Assembly: GCF_963576615.1 (NCBI RefSeq)
Contig: NC_088711.1
Location: forward strand, 18,756,182-18,820,181
Direction: 5' to 3'
Length of the DNA: 64,000 nt
Source: Watersipora subatra
Lineage: Eukaryota; Bryozoa; Gymnolaemata; Cheilostomatida; Watersiporidae
Made by a program: the position numbers and the translations under genes. How positions within the stretch are numbered: position 1 is the stretch's first letter; every line of letters starts with the position of its first letter. This document shows, in pieces, positions 1-12,421 of this stretch. Under the pieces are notes generated by a model, which was not told the origin of the DNA, did not search any database, and saw only the letters and a program-made list of their open reading frames with translations.

Positions 1-300
1 CTAATACCTAATTGCATGTTTAGGCATTTGGCTTTAATGCCTAAACATGCCTATTTATGCTCTAATTAATTTAGGCAATTAATTAGAGCCTCTTGAGCTC
101 TAATTAATTGCCTAAATTAATTGGCATTAATTTAGGCAATTGCCAATTGCCAATTGCCAAAGCCAATTGCCTAAATTGCCCAATTAATTGACATTAATTG
201 CCTAATTGCTTTAATGCCTAATTAAATGCCTAATGCGATTAAGCCTAACCCTATTAATTGCTTAATTAACTATTGCTCTAAAGCTTTAATGCCTGTTTAC
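1..300. repeat. AT-rich degenerate satellite-like tract
   Basis: The first 300 bases are built from shuffled short words such as taattgcctaa, ttaatgcc and ccaattgcc in both orientations. This gives many short palindromes around ttaattaa. No regular period or coding frame is visible. It is probably the edge of a degenerate satellite or simple-sequence array that starts outside the window. Confidence 0.6.
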
Positions 301-2410
301 ACACTGTTAGCAGGTGGAGGAATCTCGATTTAAATAAATTTTGAAATGTGAAAGAGATAACTTTTAAACCTTGATGCTTAACTTTAGTTTAAATACTGCT
401 TATCTACCTTATGTTTACAAATTTTCAAAGTTTAAAAATCATCTCATATGATAAGTTTAAGAAATAGTTTTAAACCGTCAGCGGCCTGTCATTTGTCAAA
501 AAAATGAACTGTGTTAACTTCCTTGAACAAACCTGCCTTTGCGTTTCAAACTTCTGACTCTAAATGATTTTGATATATGATAACTAGTTGCAGCTACTTA
601 TGTAATTATGAGATTAAACTTCAGCTTTTTAAAATGATCCATCAACACACTAAAAATAATTAGCTTTAATGACATTCTATGACAGAAGTGTTGGTTTACT
701 GGGATATATAGAGTAAAACGCTCCATGATGTGGGGATACACGAATATTTCATTTACAAGACTTTAGAAGCAAACAGTTGTTAGCATAAATTATGATAATG
801 AAAGTGACGAGGTTGGATAGACTGGTTTGGGTAAATCTTTCAATATTGCTGTGGCTTGCTTTTTTATTGATGTAGGAGACAAAAAGGCTGGTTGTCTTTA
901 TTCTCGAGCTATGTAGCGCAAGGAAATTTGACAAAAGCAACCTTTTAAGTAATGTAAAAGTTTAAAATCAACAACCGACCTCTGAACTCAAAGGAGGTAA
1001 ACTTTAACATGTTTGATATATTATTGTCAAGCCATGATAGCTATTAATCATTCTCACACTCCTCGTATTGACATTTTGCAAACACCAGTATTGTTATCTT
1101 TCGGTTCACTGCATTGCATAATGCTGCAGGTTAAGTAAACCTCTTTGACATTACCAAAAAACAATAAACAACCACACTAAATAAATCTATACTAAGACTT
1201 GTGTACTACCAATCACGTATTCCAGCTTACCACACTTCTATCCACCAGATCACGAAATCTTTGAAAACCTTGCCTTATTCAAAACTTGTTTTTTTTGCAG
1301 TTGTGCTACAGATTTCCAAATCCTGTGTTTAAACTATGCCCCGAATATTTATATTTATCCTTTCAGACATGACAAACCTTGTTTTTTATTCTGTGACACC
1401 AACAGACTACATCCACCATCGTATGTTTTAGTTTATGAACTTTCTGTTACTACAAACTACAATTCACCATCCTGACTTTTCTACAATACTATTAGGTTAT
1501 CAACTTTCAAAATGTGTTTAACTCACTTAATAATGTTTCTGTAGAACTTTATTAAGCTCTTTTCACACAACGTTGTTCTATAATGTAAATTGACAAGTTG
1601 TTGGTGTCTGGTATGAAGTCTAGTGGTTTTTTGGGAAGCAGGAATGTAATGAATGGTCAGGCAGACTGGAGATATAATTCGAGTATTTTAGACAGCAAAT
1701 ATCTAAGAACACATTTAGCTCCTCAGCATTAAGGAAATTTAGATCCTATCAGGTAAGATAACTTTAAAACACCATTTATAAAAGCATTCTAATTTTTTTT
1801 CATCAGTTTTTGACACCTTGTAGCAGCGTCAGACAAAAAGAGCAACATACGATTTTGGTAAAAGACTAATAGGTTTGGTTGGACACCCATCCTTCTGAGC
1901 TAAATTAGTCATGGTCATGCTTCATGACCATATCCATGATCATGACTATAAACTCGAGTATTGAGTTTTTGGTCTAATTTATGAGATAATAGAGTTCACA
2001 TGTCTTTCTTATCATATATATCTTATATATTTTTTGTATACAGTATATTAACGCTGATTGTAAAGTTCGGACATGATGCATTCTGTATATGAATTTTATT
2101 AGCTAGCAATATTCTCCTATATCTATCTTGTTTTGTTACATGTGTTGAATAGAACTGCCAGTAACTTGTGTAACTGCAGAATATTAACGTATTCAACATG
2201 TAACAGATATCCCCGAGGTTAAGCTTCCCAGAGTTGACTTATTTGCAATTATAGTATTAGACATTAGTACTCTTCCTCAGTAACCGTCTTGAAGGTTTCA
2301 TCTACATTTATTAGTATCTCACGCTTGCTTTTACATATATACTTTTCAGTAAACGGTTTAGAGTAGAAACCTCAACATGTTACAAAAAAGAAAAATGCTT
2401 CAACTCTTAC
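301..2410. other. AT-rich non-coding stretch, nothing recognised
   Basis: No long open frame, RNA gene or transposon terminus is recognised here. The longest frame (63 codons near 749-940) shows no protein-like features. A short palindromic run around catgatcatgac lies near 1910-1945. The stretch is best read as intergenic or intronic DNA. Confidence 0.5.
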
Positions 2411-2515
2411 CTGAGCAGAAAGATGCTAGAAAGCGCTTGCACTGGTTTGTTGTGAGCCCCAGTCATAGTCAACGACCCAAATTTGCAAAGAGCTGTTGGA
2501 GCTGGTCTGTCAATC
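2411..2515 (-). CDS. Candidate internal coding exon (105 nt), gene unknown
   Basis: On the - strand a 105-nt open segment is bounded by an acceptor (ttactcaacag before 2515) and a strong donor (gtaagagt after 2411). Its length is a multiple of three. Read with one leading base and two trailing bases, it encodes a 34-residue peptide beginning IDRPAPTALCKFGSL and ending ALSSIFLL, which has a protein-like composition. The protein family is not recognised and no flanking exon of the same gene could be placed with confidence. The next gene leftward on this strand would lie at lower coordinates or outside the window. It could be a chance exon-like stretch; the matching splice sites and open frame are the only support. 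Confidence 0.4.
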
Positions 2516-3069
2516 CTGTTGAGTAAATGAAAAATGATGACATTGTAGTGATAGTATAATTATCTGCACTTACCGCAATAGCATGACAACTCCTTGCTCA
2601 CATGTAAGTGAACAATGTAGCATTGAAGCAATTGAAAAAGGGGCTTATATCTTCAGCCAACTGCAAATAGCGAGCTTGATTATCTTTCATGTTCATTTAT
2701 CCACAGAGATGACAACTCCTAGAGTAGCACACCTACTATAATTGCTTATACCGTTAACATATGTATTTGTATGTGGATTTTATAAACATATAATTTATTC
2801 TAAAAATTTTTATGCAAAAATCAAATCAGTGAACAGAATAAAATAATAATCAACCTATGATCTGACCTTTTAATAAAATGCACGTGCAAATTTAAAAATA
2901 AAAGATAAATTTTTTATTTGACAACAGAATGGTGTCTGCATAATACTTTTTTCTGGTTTGGAGGGTCAGTAAAATACTATCTAACTGCAAAAGGACTAAA
3001 ACAAATCATTAGTTTATTGTGAATATATAGGTTTAACCTGGAGCAATACAAAGTTAGTGCAGTTTAAAA
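2516..3069. other. No gene recognised
   Basis: AT-rich sequence with no convincing frame, RNA or element boundary. Confidence 0.45.
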
Positions 3070-3375
3070 AATTAAAACGAAAGTGGCAGATATGACGCCC
3101 ATAATAGTTGCAAAGAGAGTGACAGAATAGAGATACGGTAATGCTGCAAATTGAATGCAATACCTGATATCAACTATAGCAATGATAACAACTCGTGATG
3201 TCATTTTGCATTCATACTTCCTCAGAGCATTTTAACCGCAATCAAGTTTTGTCGATTTTAATCTTGAAACATCCTGGCAGTCAGATCATCTAAAACATAA
3301 ACAACAATTGCAACTGATAAAGAAATGCCGATACTTTCTGAAAAAACCTACTAAAAGTTTCGTGTAAGTTCATCT
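3070..3375. mobile_element. Partial TTAA-type MITE (family B), right half
   Basis: The segment from about 3235 to 3375 matches the right arm of the complete element at 21726-22140. Shared words include cttgaaacatcctgg, cagatca and agaaatgccga, and the end is aagttcatct. Interior words such as aacg(a)aa(a)gtggcag also correspond. The left inverted arm and the left TTAA are not visible, and the base after the right end is not TTAA, so this copy is truncated or decayed. Confidence 0.55.
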
Positions 3376-3753
3376 TCCATACAAGCTTGACAGCTCCAGC
3401 CAATTGCAAACAGTAAATCAACTCAGGATCTATTTTACTTGTAACTAAAAACTTGGTTTAAATGCTGTTCCCAACTTTAAAATTTAACTTCTGCATAGCA
3501 AAAAGTAAACTTACATTGTCTTTTCTGTCTCGAAAAAATACAAAATATATTAAAATCAATCTTAAATATTGAATTTCTAATTGTTGTATAAAAGTCTAAA
3601 CAGGTTAACATTATTAAATAGTATTTTATTGTTTTATGTCAAGTTAAAAACAGTTTGATGCACCACATTAACAGCTGTTTCTATGTACAAGCTAGGTATA
3701 CAGTGGTGGCTGTTGTCACGATAGAAACAGCAATTGTGTGCCAAAATCATTGT

Positions 3754-3759
3754 TTTATT
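3754..3759 (-). terminator. Poly(A) signal AATAAA for the 3797-4117 gene
   Basis: The + strand reads tttatt, so the - strand reads AATAAA. It lies about 38 nt beyond the TAA stop of the small membrane-protein frame, a normal position for a cleavage and polyadenylation signal. In AT-rich DNA such hexamers are common, so it supports the gene only modestly. Confidence 0.45.
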
Positions 3760-3796
3760 AAATTAACTTTACTTTGTGACATTAGCTAACACAATT

Positions 3797-4117
3797 TTAA
3801 TTTTTTTTACAAACATAGCATGTGATTGAATCATCCGGTATGTAGATTTTTATGATTTCCATAAATATTAGCAGCAGAATTATTAAATTAATTATAGTAC
3901 CTATTCTTTTGGGCCTCTGATCTTTATTAATAACGCCAACATTGTTGCTGTATGCGGGCGTGTATCTGTACATTAGCCCACGTAAACACAAACGTTTCCA
4001 CATTTTTATCCAAACTTCACGCATGTATGCTTCATGCCTTTCACCAGGTTGGTAAAAATACTTAGTTTTTAAAACCTTATCGGGTTCCGGAGAACCAGCC
4101 TTTTTAAACTCCCACAT
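3797..4117 (-). CDS. Small single-pass membrane protein, hypothetical (106 aa)
   Basis: An intact 106-codon frame opens with MWEFKKAGSPEPDK and has an in-frame TGA directly before the ATG, which fixes the start. Residues 1-72 are hydrophilic and basic (EVWIKMWKRLCLRGLMYRYTP). Residues about 74-92 form a hydrophobic segment (INLIILLLIFMEIIKIYI), followed by a short tail with a CxxC (CYVCKKN). This suggests a tail-proximal transmembrane anchor with the N-terminal part on one side of a membrane. The codon choice and amino-acid mix look like a real protein, and a poly(A) signal follows. The family is not recognised. The gene sits just left of the 1.86-kb repeat, so it could also be a retrocopy or a fragment of a longer gene. 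A small mitochondrial inner-membrane or ER protein is possible but unproven. Confidence 0.5.
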   Translation of the reverse strand: MWEFKKAGSPEPDKVLKTKYFYQPGERHEAYMREVWIKMWKRLCLRGLMYRYTPAYSNNVGVINKDQRPKRIGTIINLIILLLIFMEIIKIYIPDDSITCYVCKKN

Positions 4118-5394
4118 TCAGCTATATATGGCTTAAAGTTAAAAAATCTCAGGCCTTGCTTGGCTTAATGCAAGTCTGATCTGTTGCATTTTAATCACAC
4201 CAAATCCCTCAAGGTCATATCTTTAGAGCTGATCATTTTTTTACGTTCTGTTGCATTACTTTTGTTTAACAATTTGAAGCCTAACCTTGTATAAATAAGT
4301 AAACTCCCTGATCCTAGACTGTATTTACAATTTTCGGTCGACTATGAAAGCACTTAGACTAGCACAAGTCCTTTTCAACTGAATATCATTTAGATGCTTT
4401 ATAAGCTTGTAAAACTCAATGAAGAAAACAAAACAAAAATCAAACATATTAAACGGATTCATTTTCACTCTTTCAAAGAAGTGATGTTGTAGACGTAACT
4501 GAAGAAACATAATAGCTGGCATACACCGAACCTGATAGAATGTGTATATTTTTTATGAATAAAAAACAAATGGTCTTAGTGTAAAGCTCTTGTTGCTGAG
4601 GAAAAAAAAGCATTTTATTTTCGCCTATTTTTACCTTCATTACTAAAAATTTTAATTGGTAAACATTATAAAACTAGTGTTCTGATCTTAGCCCGTTTTT
4701 ATTTCTCTGTCGGTTCGAAGTGTCTTTGGCATTTGAGCGTTATTCCGAGAACTAACCATCCAATAAATTTGAAAATTTGGAATCATACTGTTGATATATA
4801 CTAAACTTAGCAACAGAAATCTCGTAATCCTATGTTAACTGAAAGTATAAAAAATGAATAAATCTACAAATCTGAGTTTACTCGGGCGTGAGATCAGGTG
4901 GAAACACATTTCCCCAAATTATCACGAGTTCAGGCTATAAAGTGCTAAATGAATAATTCATTGAAAATATTTCAAAAGCTCAACTTCTTCAATTCAATGT
5001 TTCTTTTATGTAATGTAGATTAATATTTACACAAAATGAATTGTTAACATTTCCGATAAAATTACGAACTGACTTGCAGGCAAGCATAAGCTATAATGCG
5101 TGTCTGTTGTTAGTGAGCCTAATCGGCAAGGTGGCAAGTTTACATAAATTGGATAAATTGTGTTGCTAATATTAACAAAGCTTTAGACAATGAGCTTATT
5201 CTTGTTTTGATATTTTATAAAAATTTGTCCTTTGTGACGAAGAAGAACTGTTTAAGCAATTAATAGATATTACAAGTTTCACATGAAAAAAATCTTCAAT
5301 CTTTGCTATAATAGCTGTGTTCATCCGTTTGTCCAAAGCCATCGTAGGAGGTTAAAAAAGACTGCACTATATGAAATTCGATCTCTTAAAATTC

Positions 5395-5460
5395 AGTTTG
5401 GTAGACCAACACTCTAACGCGCTCACCAATCAACCTTCTCCCACCAATTCTGAATAACGG
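5395..5460 (-). repeat. tRNA-like SINE head inside repeat R
   Basis: On the - strand the segment reads as a degenerate tRNA with A-box-like gttgattggtgagcgcgtt and B-box-like gagatcgaatttc. The acceptor stem cannot be closed, so this is a SINE-type remnant and not a functional tRNA. The equivalent part of copy B lies near 30120-30180. Confidence 0.4.
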
Positions 5461-5843
5461 TGCAGATAGTTGTTCTCTGTGCTCATCAGCATACTTGATG
5501 ATCTCACATGGTACACTGGACTGCCAGAGTACGAGTTGTTCTATAACTAACCCGAGCTAGCCAATTTAGAAATATGAAAGACAACTAGATATGATAATCA
5601 GCAAATTTGCTGTAAGTCCTCTAGCTGACACTTGAGAGTCTGTCAGGTTTCAGCAAACGATTCAAATGGATCAGAAATTTTTTCAGCCGAAACTCATTTT
5701 GAATCTTGAAAATATTGGTACACACAAACCATCACATGAACTTTTAATATGGTTTGTAGCACTATTCAAGATATTTTGCTATAATAGGAGCAGTGTTTGT
5801 CTGTCCATCCTAAGTCACAGTAACAACTTTAATAAAAAACTAC

Positions 5844-5922
5844 CTCACACAAGAATTGAACCAAGAACTTTGGTTTTACTGACCAGCTCACTAACCATTA
5901 CACTACTCCACCACTCTAGTGC
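5844..5922 (-). repeat. tRNA-like SINE head inside repeat R
   Basis: On the - strand this contains gtgtaatggttagtgagct (A-box-like) and ggttcaattct (B-box-like) spaced as in a tRNA. No stable acceptor stem or CCA-adjacent discriminator is visible. Copy B carries the same sequence at 30567-30645. It is probably a tRNA-derived SINE head fossilised in the repeat. Confidence 0.5.
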
Positions 5923-6131
5923 TTCTCCGATAATTATACACATACCGATTACTCATGACAATCTCTTACAGTGCATGGAACTGTCAAACGTACTAGTATG
6001 AATAATATCGCTACGCAAGCAGCCACAAGCAAAATAAAATTAGAAACTATTTCATGGGAACTATTTTCTATTTCCTCATCCAGTTCTTTTCTACTATCAG
6101 GCCAACCAACACTAATCACCCTGCATAGTTT

Positions 6132-6986
6132 TTAAAGTTGACTATCGCTAGAGGTAGCTTTTCTAAGCTCAGCTTGCTGTTTTTCTGTAGAGTGTAGAAC
6201 AGGAAGGCAGTTCAGACTTAAAATTTCCTCACCTAATAACTGCTCACTCTTTCTGTATGTAGCTCTGCTCAGTGTATCGGCAGTATTTAGTTTTTCACCC
6301 CACTTGTATGTTAGAGTAGCGTCATATGGCATCAATCTCCAAATTAGGTTGAGTAACCTGGGAGATATCTTGTCAATCGGTTTGCCTAAAATGTTGCTAA
6401 GAGGCTTGTGGTAAGTTTCAACAGTAAAGTGTTCTCCATAAATGTATCTGGGAAAGTTTTCTGCTCTAAACACAGCAGCTCACAATTCTTTCTCTATCTG
6501 AAACCAACCTTTTTCTGTGCTTTTAAGAGCTTTGGAGGCATATGCCACTGGTCTTCCGTCTTGAAGGATTGCTGCCCCAATAGTTGACTTTTTAAAGTCA
6601 ACTGTAATGAGAACAGGAATTGTGACATCGTAGTACTTCAAAAAAGGCGTTGAGGAAATTGCATCCTTGATTTTTCTGAAGTTCTTATCCTGCTGTTGTG
6701 TCCAAATAAAGCCAGAGACTTTCTCAGTCATCATTCGCCGCTCACCTAAATGCTCGCAAAGATTTGGCACAAACTTTGTGAGATAGTTAACCATACCTAT
6801 TATTCTCTGCACTTCTTTCTTGTCTGTTGGAGGTTCCAGATTGTGTATGACAGAAACATTGCACGAATCGGGTTTTACTCTGTTAGCTGAAATAATACGT
6901 TCAGTATACTTCACTTGAGATACAGCAATCTGGGACTTCTGTTTGTTTAGCTCCAACCCATGTTGTCTGCATCGTTCTAGCACCAA
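6132..6986 (-). pseudogene. Ty3/gypsy RT thumb and RNase H remnant
   Basis: Two adjacent frames (6986-6480 and 6473-6132) are separated by one stop. They read through the RT C-terminal part (MVLERCRQHGLELNKQKS, then a GMVNYLTKFVPNL motif) into RNase H (ITVDFKKSTIGAAILQDGRP, ending ADTLSRA). The usual TDHKPL motif appears as ETYHKPL, so an RNase H active-site acidic residue is lost. The frame starts exactly where the MITE ends. Its N-terminal continuation lies on the other side of the insertion at 7890-8185. Confidence 0.8.
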
Positions 6987-6991
6987 CTTAA

Positions 6992-7889
6992 AGGTTGACT
7001 TGCAACAAAATTCACATTACAGTTATTTGGTATCAAAAGATTCACTATGTCTTACTCTGATGTGTTGTAGGTGCAAAATATGTGGAAATGTGATTAAAAG
7101 CTCTTAAAAGCTCAAAAGCAAACAGTTAATCACCGCCATCATGAAACTGATGTAGATCGGAATCAGTTTATTTCTTTTACGTAGTCATTACATTTGGTTA
7201 TTGTTTTGACATGTGATGTTATCACGTGAATTCAAAGGCCAATAAAAGGCTCAATATAAAACTTCTCGTAGCACTAGTTTATGACAAACACTTCAAGTTT
7301 TACTGAAGACCCCTGTATCAAATATAGATGCTCACTACTACAGTTTTGTTTCAGCTTGGTCTAATCGTCTAGTCGTAATCTGATCATGTGGCCCATACTT
7401 CGCGAATAATTTCTGCAGCATTTTTCAATTATCACAGGTGACCAACAGGCTCGTCATGTTTATCAGACAATGATATGTACTCCTTCGAGCTAAGGTTAAA
7501 TAATTAAATGAATTTTTACGGTAGGTTATAAGATATCAGTGCTGAAAGTGACAGCATTACAATGACGATGAAACAGCCGTGTAAGAACAATAGACATGGT
7601 TTTATTGAATGCGCAAAATATATTTGTGAAAATATTTCGAGGAATGAGGTTGCGTGAAAGTGTAAACAGAAGCCATATTGGACAACTACCTCCCATTTTA
7701 GCCATTTTGGAAAGAGATTCTAATCTACGGCGGTCTTGTGATGGCCGCGATTAACTGTTCATTTTTTAGCTTTTAGGCGCTTGTAATCACATTTCTACAT
7801 ATTTTGAACTTACAACACAACAGAGTAAGACATAGCAAATCCTTAGATACCAAAATAACTGTAATGTGAATTTTGTTGCAAGTCAACCT
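6992..7889. mobile_element. TTAA-flanked MITE, family A copy 1 (898 bp)
   Basis: Terminal inverted repeats of about 125 bp begin AGGTTGACTTGCAACAAAAT on the left and are mirrored at the right end (gtaatgtgaattttgttgca followed by agtcaacct). Both sides are flanked by TTAA (6988-6991 and 7890-7893). The insertion splits a gypsy RT frame that resumes precisely on either side of the TTAA, so the boundaries are secure. No transposase frame is present. TTAA target sites occur in the piggyBac and Kolobok superfamilies. The AG...CT ends fit Kolobok better than the CCC...GGG ends of piggyBac. A second copy in reverse orientation lies at 37093-37959. Confidence 0.85.
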
Positions 7890-8185
7890 TTAAGTCTCTT
7901 AATGTTTTCTTCAAGAGTCTCGGCATATATCAGTATGTTATTCATGATCACTGCCGCACCATCCAGACTTTCGAGTAGCCTCTCCATCGCAGCCTGAAAC
8001 AGTTCAGGACCAAAAGGACCAAAAGGTAACCTTGTAAATGCAAATCTACCCAATGAGCCGTTAAAAGTGGTCAACAAGCTACTAGGCTTGTCTAGTTTCA
8101 ATTGCCAAAACCCTTTATAAGCAGCTAATACGCTAAAAATTTTAGCATCAGGCATCCTAGCAGTAATGGAATCTATGGTAGGCAA
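7883..8185 (-). pseudogene. Ty3/gypsy reverse transcriptase palm fragment
   Basis: The frame carries RT motifs in order: PTIDSITARMPDAKIFSVL near the start, then FNGSLGRFAFTRLPFG, then a motif C region. Motif A, normally F.VLD...GFW, reads FSVLAAYKGFW. Motif C, normally YxDD, reads VIMNNILIY. Both catalytic aspartate sites are therefore lost. The last codons run into the MITE at 7889. The N-terminal part of pol is in another frame (8173-8820), overlapping by a few bases, which indicates a frameshift. Confidence 0.8.
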
Positions 8186-8820
8186 TGGGTAATGTGCGGC
8201 TTTACAGCTTTGTTTACGTTTGTTGGGTCAATACAAATCCTAATGCTACCATCAGGTTTCTTGACCAGCACTAAGCTATTGACCCAGTCAGTTGGCTCAG
8301 TTACTTTGACAATGATACCCTGTGATTCGATTTGTCTAAGCTCTTCTATAACTTTATCTTGAACTGGTTCAGGTATCACTCTTGGAGCGTGTACAACAGG
8401 AGTGTAGATAGTATTTATTTTTATAGAATTCTCAGCCTCAATACAGCCTAGTCCATCAAATACATCTGAGTAATCCTTAAGATGATTGTTAGCTGTAACC
8501 TGTCCTAATGGCACAAGTTGATCACCAGAGTAGGAATATAAAGTAGTGCTGCAAAGTTGCACTGGCAGGTTCATCTGGCTTACTATTTGTACCGGAAGTG
8601 TATTGCACTCTGCTCCTGTATCTAGCAGCATTGAAACTGTTGTATTATTGATCTCAATGTCCGTAGTCCAGTCTGCTGGGTTAGGTTGAGAACTATTCAC
8701 ACACTCAACAAACAAAGAGTCACATTGGCTACGAGCAATAGACTTTGGTGAAAAGCAACATTTCTCAAAATGATTGAACTTGTGGCAGTTGCTACAGATC
8801 TGCCATTTTGATGGACACAC
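8173..8820 (-). pseudogene. Ty3/gypsy aspartic protease and RT N-terminus
   Basis: The N-terminal part contains a zinc-knuckle-like stretch (CSNCHKFNHFEKCC), followed by the retropepsin motif LLDTGAECNTLP. Next comes the linker to RT with the conserved PVVHAPRVIPEPVQDKVIEE and LVLVKKPDGSIRICIDPTNV. The frame ends where an indel shifts it relative to the downstream RT palm. All of these are gag-pol landmarks of Ty3/gypsy elements. Confidence 0.8.
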
Positions 8821-9077
8821 ATCAAGTGGATGTTTGGTTTGGCTTCCACACCTAGAGCATTTACTTGACTGTTGTTTTCTAGATTGACCGACTCAACGGT
8901 ACGCACTGTTCTACCGTGCGTACGCACTGTACTCACTAACTGCATCTATTGAGACACTTTCATTACTATTTTCACATTTAACTGCTTCTTCCAAACGCCT
9001 AAACATTTCTACAACATTGTCCAATTCAACTTTCTCCATCTGCCTAATTTTCGCAACAATGTTAGCATCGTCTAAGC

Positions 9078-9500
9078 TTAGTATACCAGAGTGTGTAATA
9101 TTAACATTTCGGTCCGCTCACCAAACTCACAATGGCGTGCTCTTTTCCTCAACTCAATCAGATATTCATCTATAGTAGCATGATTTTGCTTGCAGTTGAG
9201 AAAATGGTCTCTTGAGTTAAACAGACTACGCCTTGGCTTGCAAAAGCTGTCAGAATTTTCCAGTACATCAGCAAATACGTTCTTACTTTTGCCTGTTGCA
9301 TACGTGAATGTTTTGTAGATGTCTTTGCCTCTTTCACCAATAGTTCGCAATAACAGTGCTATCTTGACTTTTTCATCAGCTTTATCCTTGTCAATAGCTG
9401 CCAAAAAATGTGTAAAGTCTTTTTTGTAAGCCTCCCATTCTGCTGGCAAATCTACTTCTGCCAATGGCTTAGGAGCCAAGAACTGATATCCACTAGCCAT
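9078..9500 (-). pseudogene. Ty3/gypsy gag N-terminal fragment
   Basis: The frame starts MASGYQFLAPKPLAEVDLPA and shows a retroelement gag/capsid pattern: a W-containing segment (EWEAYKKDFTHFLAA), ALLLRTIGERG, and a C-terminal HFLNCKQNHATIDEYL. It terminates early at 9078, and the rest of gag continues in other frames towards 8945. The first 70 residues are repeated at 28465-28642. The in-frame sequence upstream of the start is only TA repeat, so the Met at 9498-9500 is the sensible start. Confidence 0.75.
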
Positions 9501-9536
9501 AGCAACGTTAATGCAGTCGTAGCATATGTAATGCTG

Positions 9537-9540
<4 letters not shown>

Positions 9541-9570
<30 letters not shown>

Positions 9571-9732
9571 CTCATGCTACAGACAGTACTGTTTCGGCTA
9601 TTGAAGCCTCATCAGTGCAGCTCAGAGCTTAGGCAAGGGACACAAATCCCATTACCAATGAGAGTTGACTTCCTGCCATGAAACAACCAGGTTGTCTCAC
9701 AGACTTTAAGAAAGTCAATGTGCTGGCACCAG

Positions 9733-9782
<50 letters not shown>

Positions 9783-9790
9783 AAAAAAAA
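9541..9790. repeat. (TA)n microsatellites flanking a short unidentified repeat
   Basis: TA tracts at about 9541-9570 and 9733-9777, with a poly-A run at 9778-9790, enclose roughly 160 bp of unassigned sequence (ctcatgctacagacag to gtgctggcaccag). This block links the gypsy gag start to the 3' end of the LINE. At 28643-28712 the equivalent link is a shorter TA tract without the 160-bp piece. Confidence 0.6.
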
Positions 9791-11699
<1,909 letters not shown>

Positions 11700-12310
11700 A
11701 CAATTACATAGATTTGAAAATTACACTAAATTGCCTTGAAAGAATGAGCTCAACAAGTTCCTGGAGCTTGTGTTATGGTAGCACAGCCTGAGGAATGCAA
11801 AACCATGAGTCTGACAGTAGTTTAAAACGAAGATAAGTAGACATTTAAACCTCATTGTATATTTGAACTTTATAATTATTATTATGTACATACATGTCAT
11901 TTAAATATAAACTAATTAGTGATATTGATAAAAAAACAAAAGTTGATTGACACATAATAAAATCTGTAATTCATATTCTCAGCTAAACTGATTTTGCTGG
12001 CCAATATTTTATGATGAGCATCATGTTTCGCATGGTAAATGGAGTTTTTTCTATTTTGATTAATTGTCATTAATGAAATAGAAATATAACTATGCACCTA
12101 GAAGTGTGTGCTTTTATCACCTAAACAACATTATTGATTTCAAACATTTATAGTAATTGTAACAGAATTAACAGGCGAACCTTTCCACAAACAACCAGTT
12201 TGATAGATATCACAGCTTCTAATTATTGGTATTTACAATTAAAACATACACTGCAAACTCACATGTATTCTAGTAGATAACATCTTCTTTTTTACCTGAA
12301 ATAGGTTAAA
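11700..12310. other. No gene recognised
   Basis: AT-rich DNA. A 61-codon frame on the - strand (11912-12097) has no recognisable features. Confidence 0.45.
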
Positions 12311-12421
12311 ACACTTTTCACACTGAAAATCAAGCTGTCCTCTTTCTGTAGCTTTGTGGTATTCTTTAACAGATATGGATTTAACGCATTTATGTAAATA
12401 CCACCATCTTTGACACTCACA
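12311..12421 (-). pseudogene. PHD-like zinc-binding fragment, transposon-associated type
   Basis: A short - strand frame contains a C/W/H/C pattern (CECQRWWYLHKCV, then QLDFQCEKC). It resembles the degenerate PHD-like fingers often carried by animal transposons and FLYWCH-type proteins (C.C..W.H..C...S...Y......C..C). It runs into the antisense of the 5S-like sequence upstream, so the real 5' part is absent. No partner domain is visible. The identification rests on this pattern only. Confidence 0.35.

Larger units (their letters stand above)
4206..6062. repeat. 1.86-kb dispersed repeat R, copy A
   Basis: This segment is nearly identical, base for base and almost equal in length, to 28930-30785 in the same orientation. 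Similarity starts abruptly at ccctcaa and stops abruptly at gggaact. No terminal inverted repeat, LTR-like TG...CA end or coding frame is evident. The short frames at 4325-4522 and 5666-6001 are conserved only because the whole block is. It carries at least two degenerate tRNA-like stretches. In this copy the right edge cuts into the Ty3/gypsy pol remnant. Confidence 0.85.
6063..9500 (-). mobile_element. Decayed Ty3/gypsy LTR-retrotransposon (gag-PR-RT-RNase H)
   Basis: On the - strand the order is gag, aspartic protease, reverse transcriptase, RNase H, as in Ty3/gypsy elements. It has lost its integrase and both LTRs. The left edge is cut by repeat R at 6062, with pol-like sequence continuing past an in-frame stop up to that edge. 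The right edge stops at gtcgtagcatatg, next to a (TA)n tract. A MITE (6992-7889) interrupts the RT. There are several frameshifts and stops, and the RT catalytic aspartates are replaced, so the element cannot be active. Its relatives are of the K02A2.6-like type common in aquatic invertebrates. Confidence 0.85.

Noticed and set aside
5666-6001. 111-codon frame conserved in both copies of repeat R
   Set aside because: It runs through a tRNA-like SINE head and is conserved only because the entire 1.86-kb block is duplicated.
4206-6062. Repeat R as the LTR of the neighbouring gypsy element
   Set aside because: It lacks TG...CA ends, lies at the pol end in one copy and beyond a LINE fragment in the other, and cuts pol in mid-frame; an LTR role is not supported.
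6992-7889. piggyBac assignment from TTAA target sites alone
   Set aside because: Ends are AG...CT and not CCC...GGG; the superfamily is left open, with Kolobok preferred.
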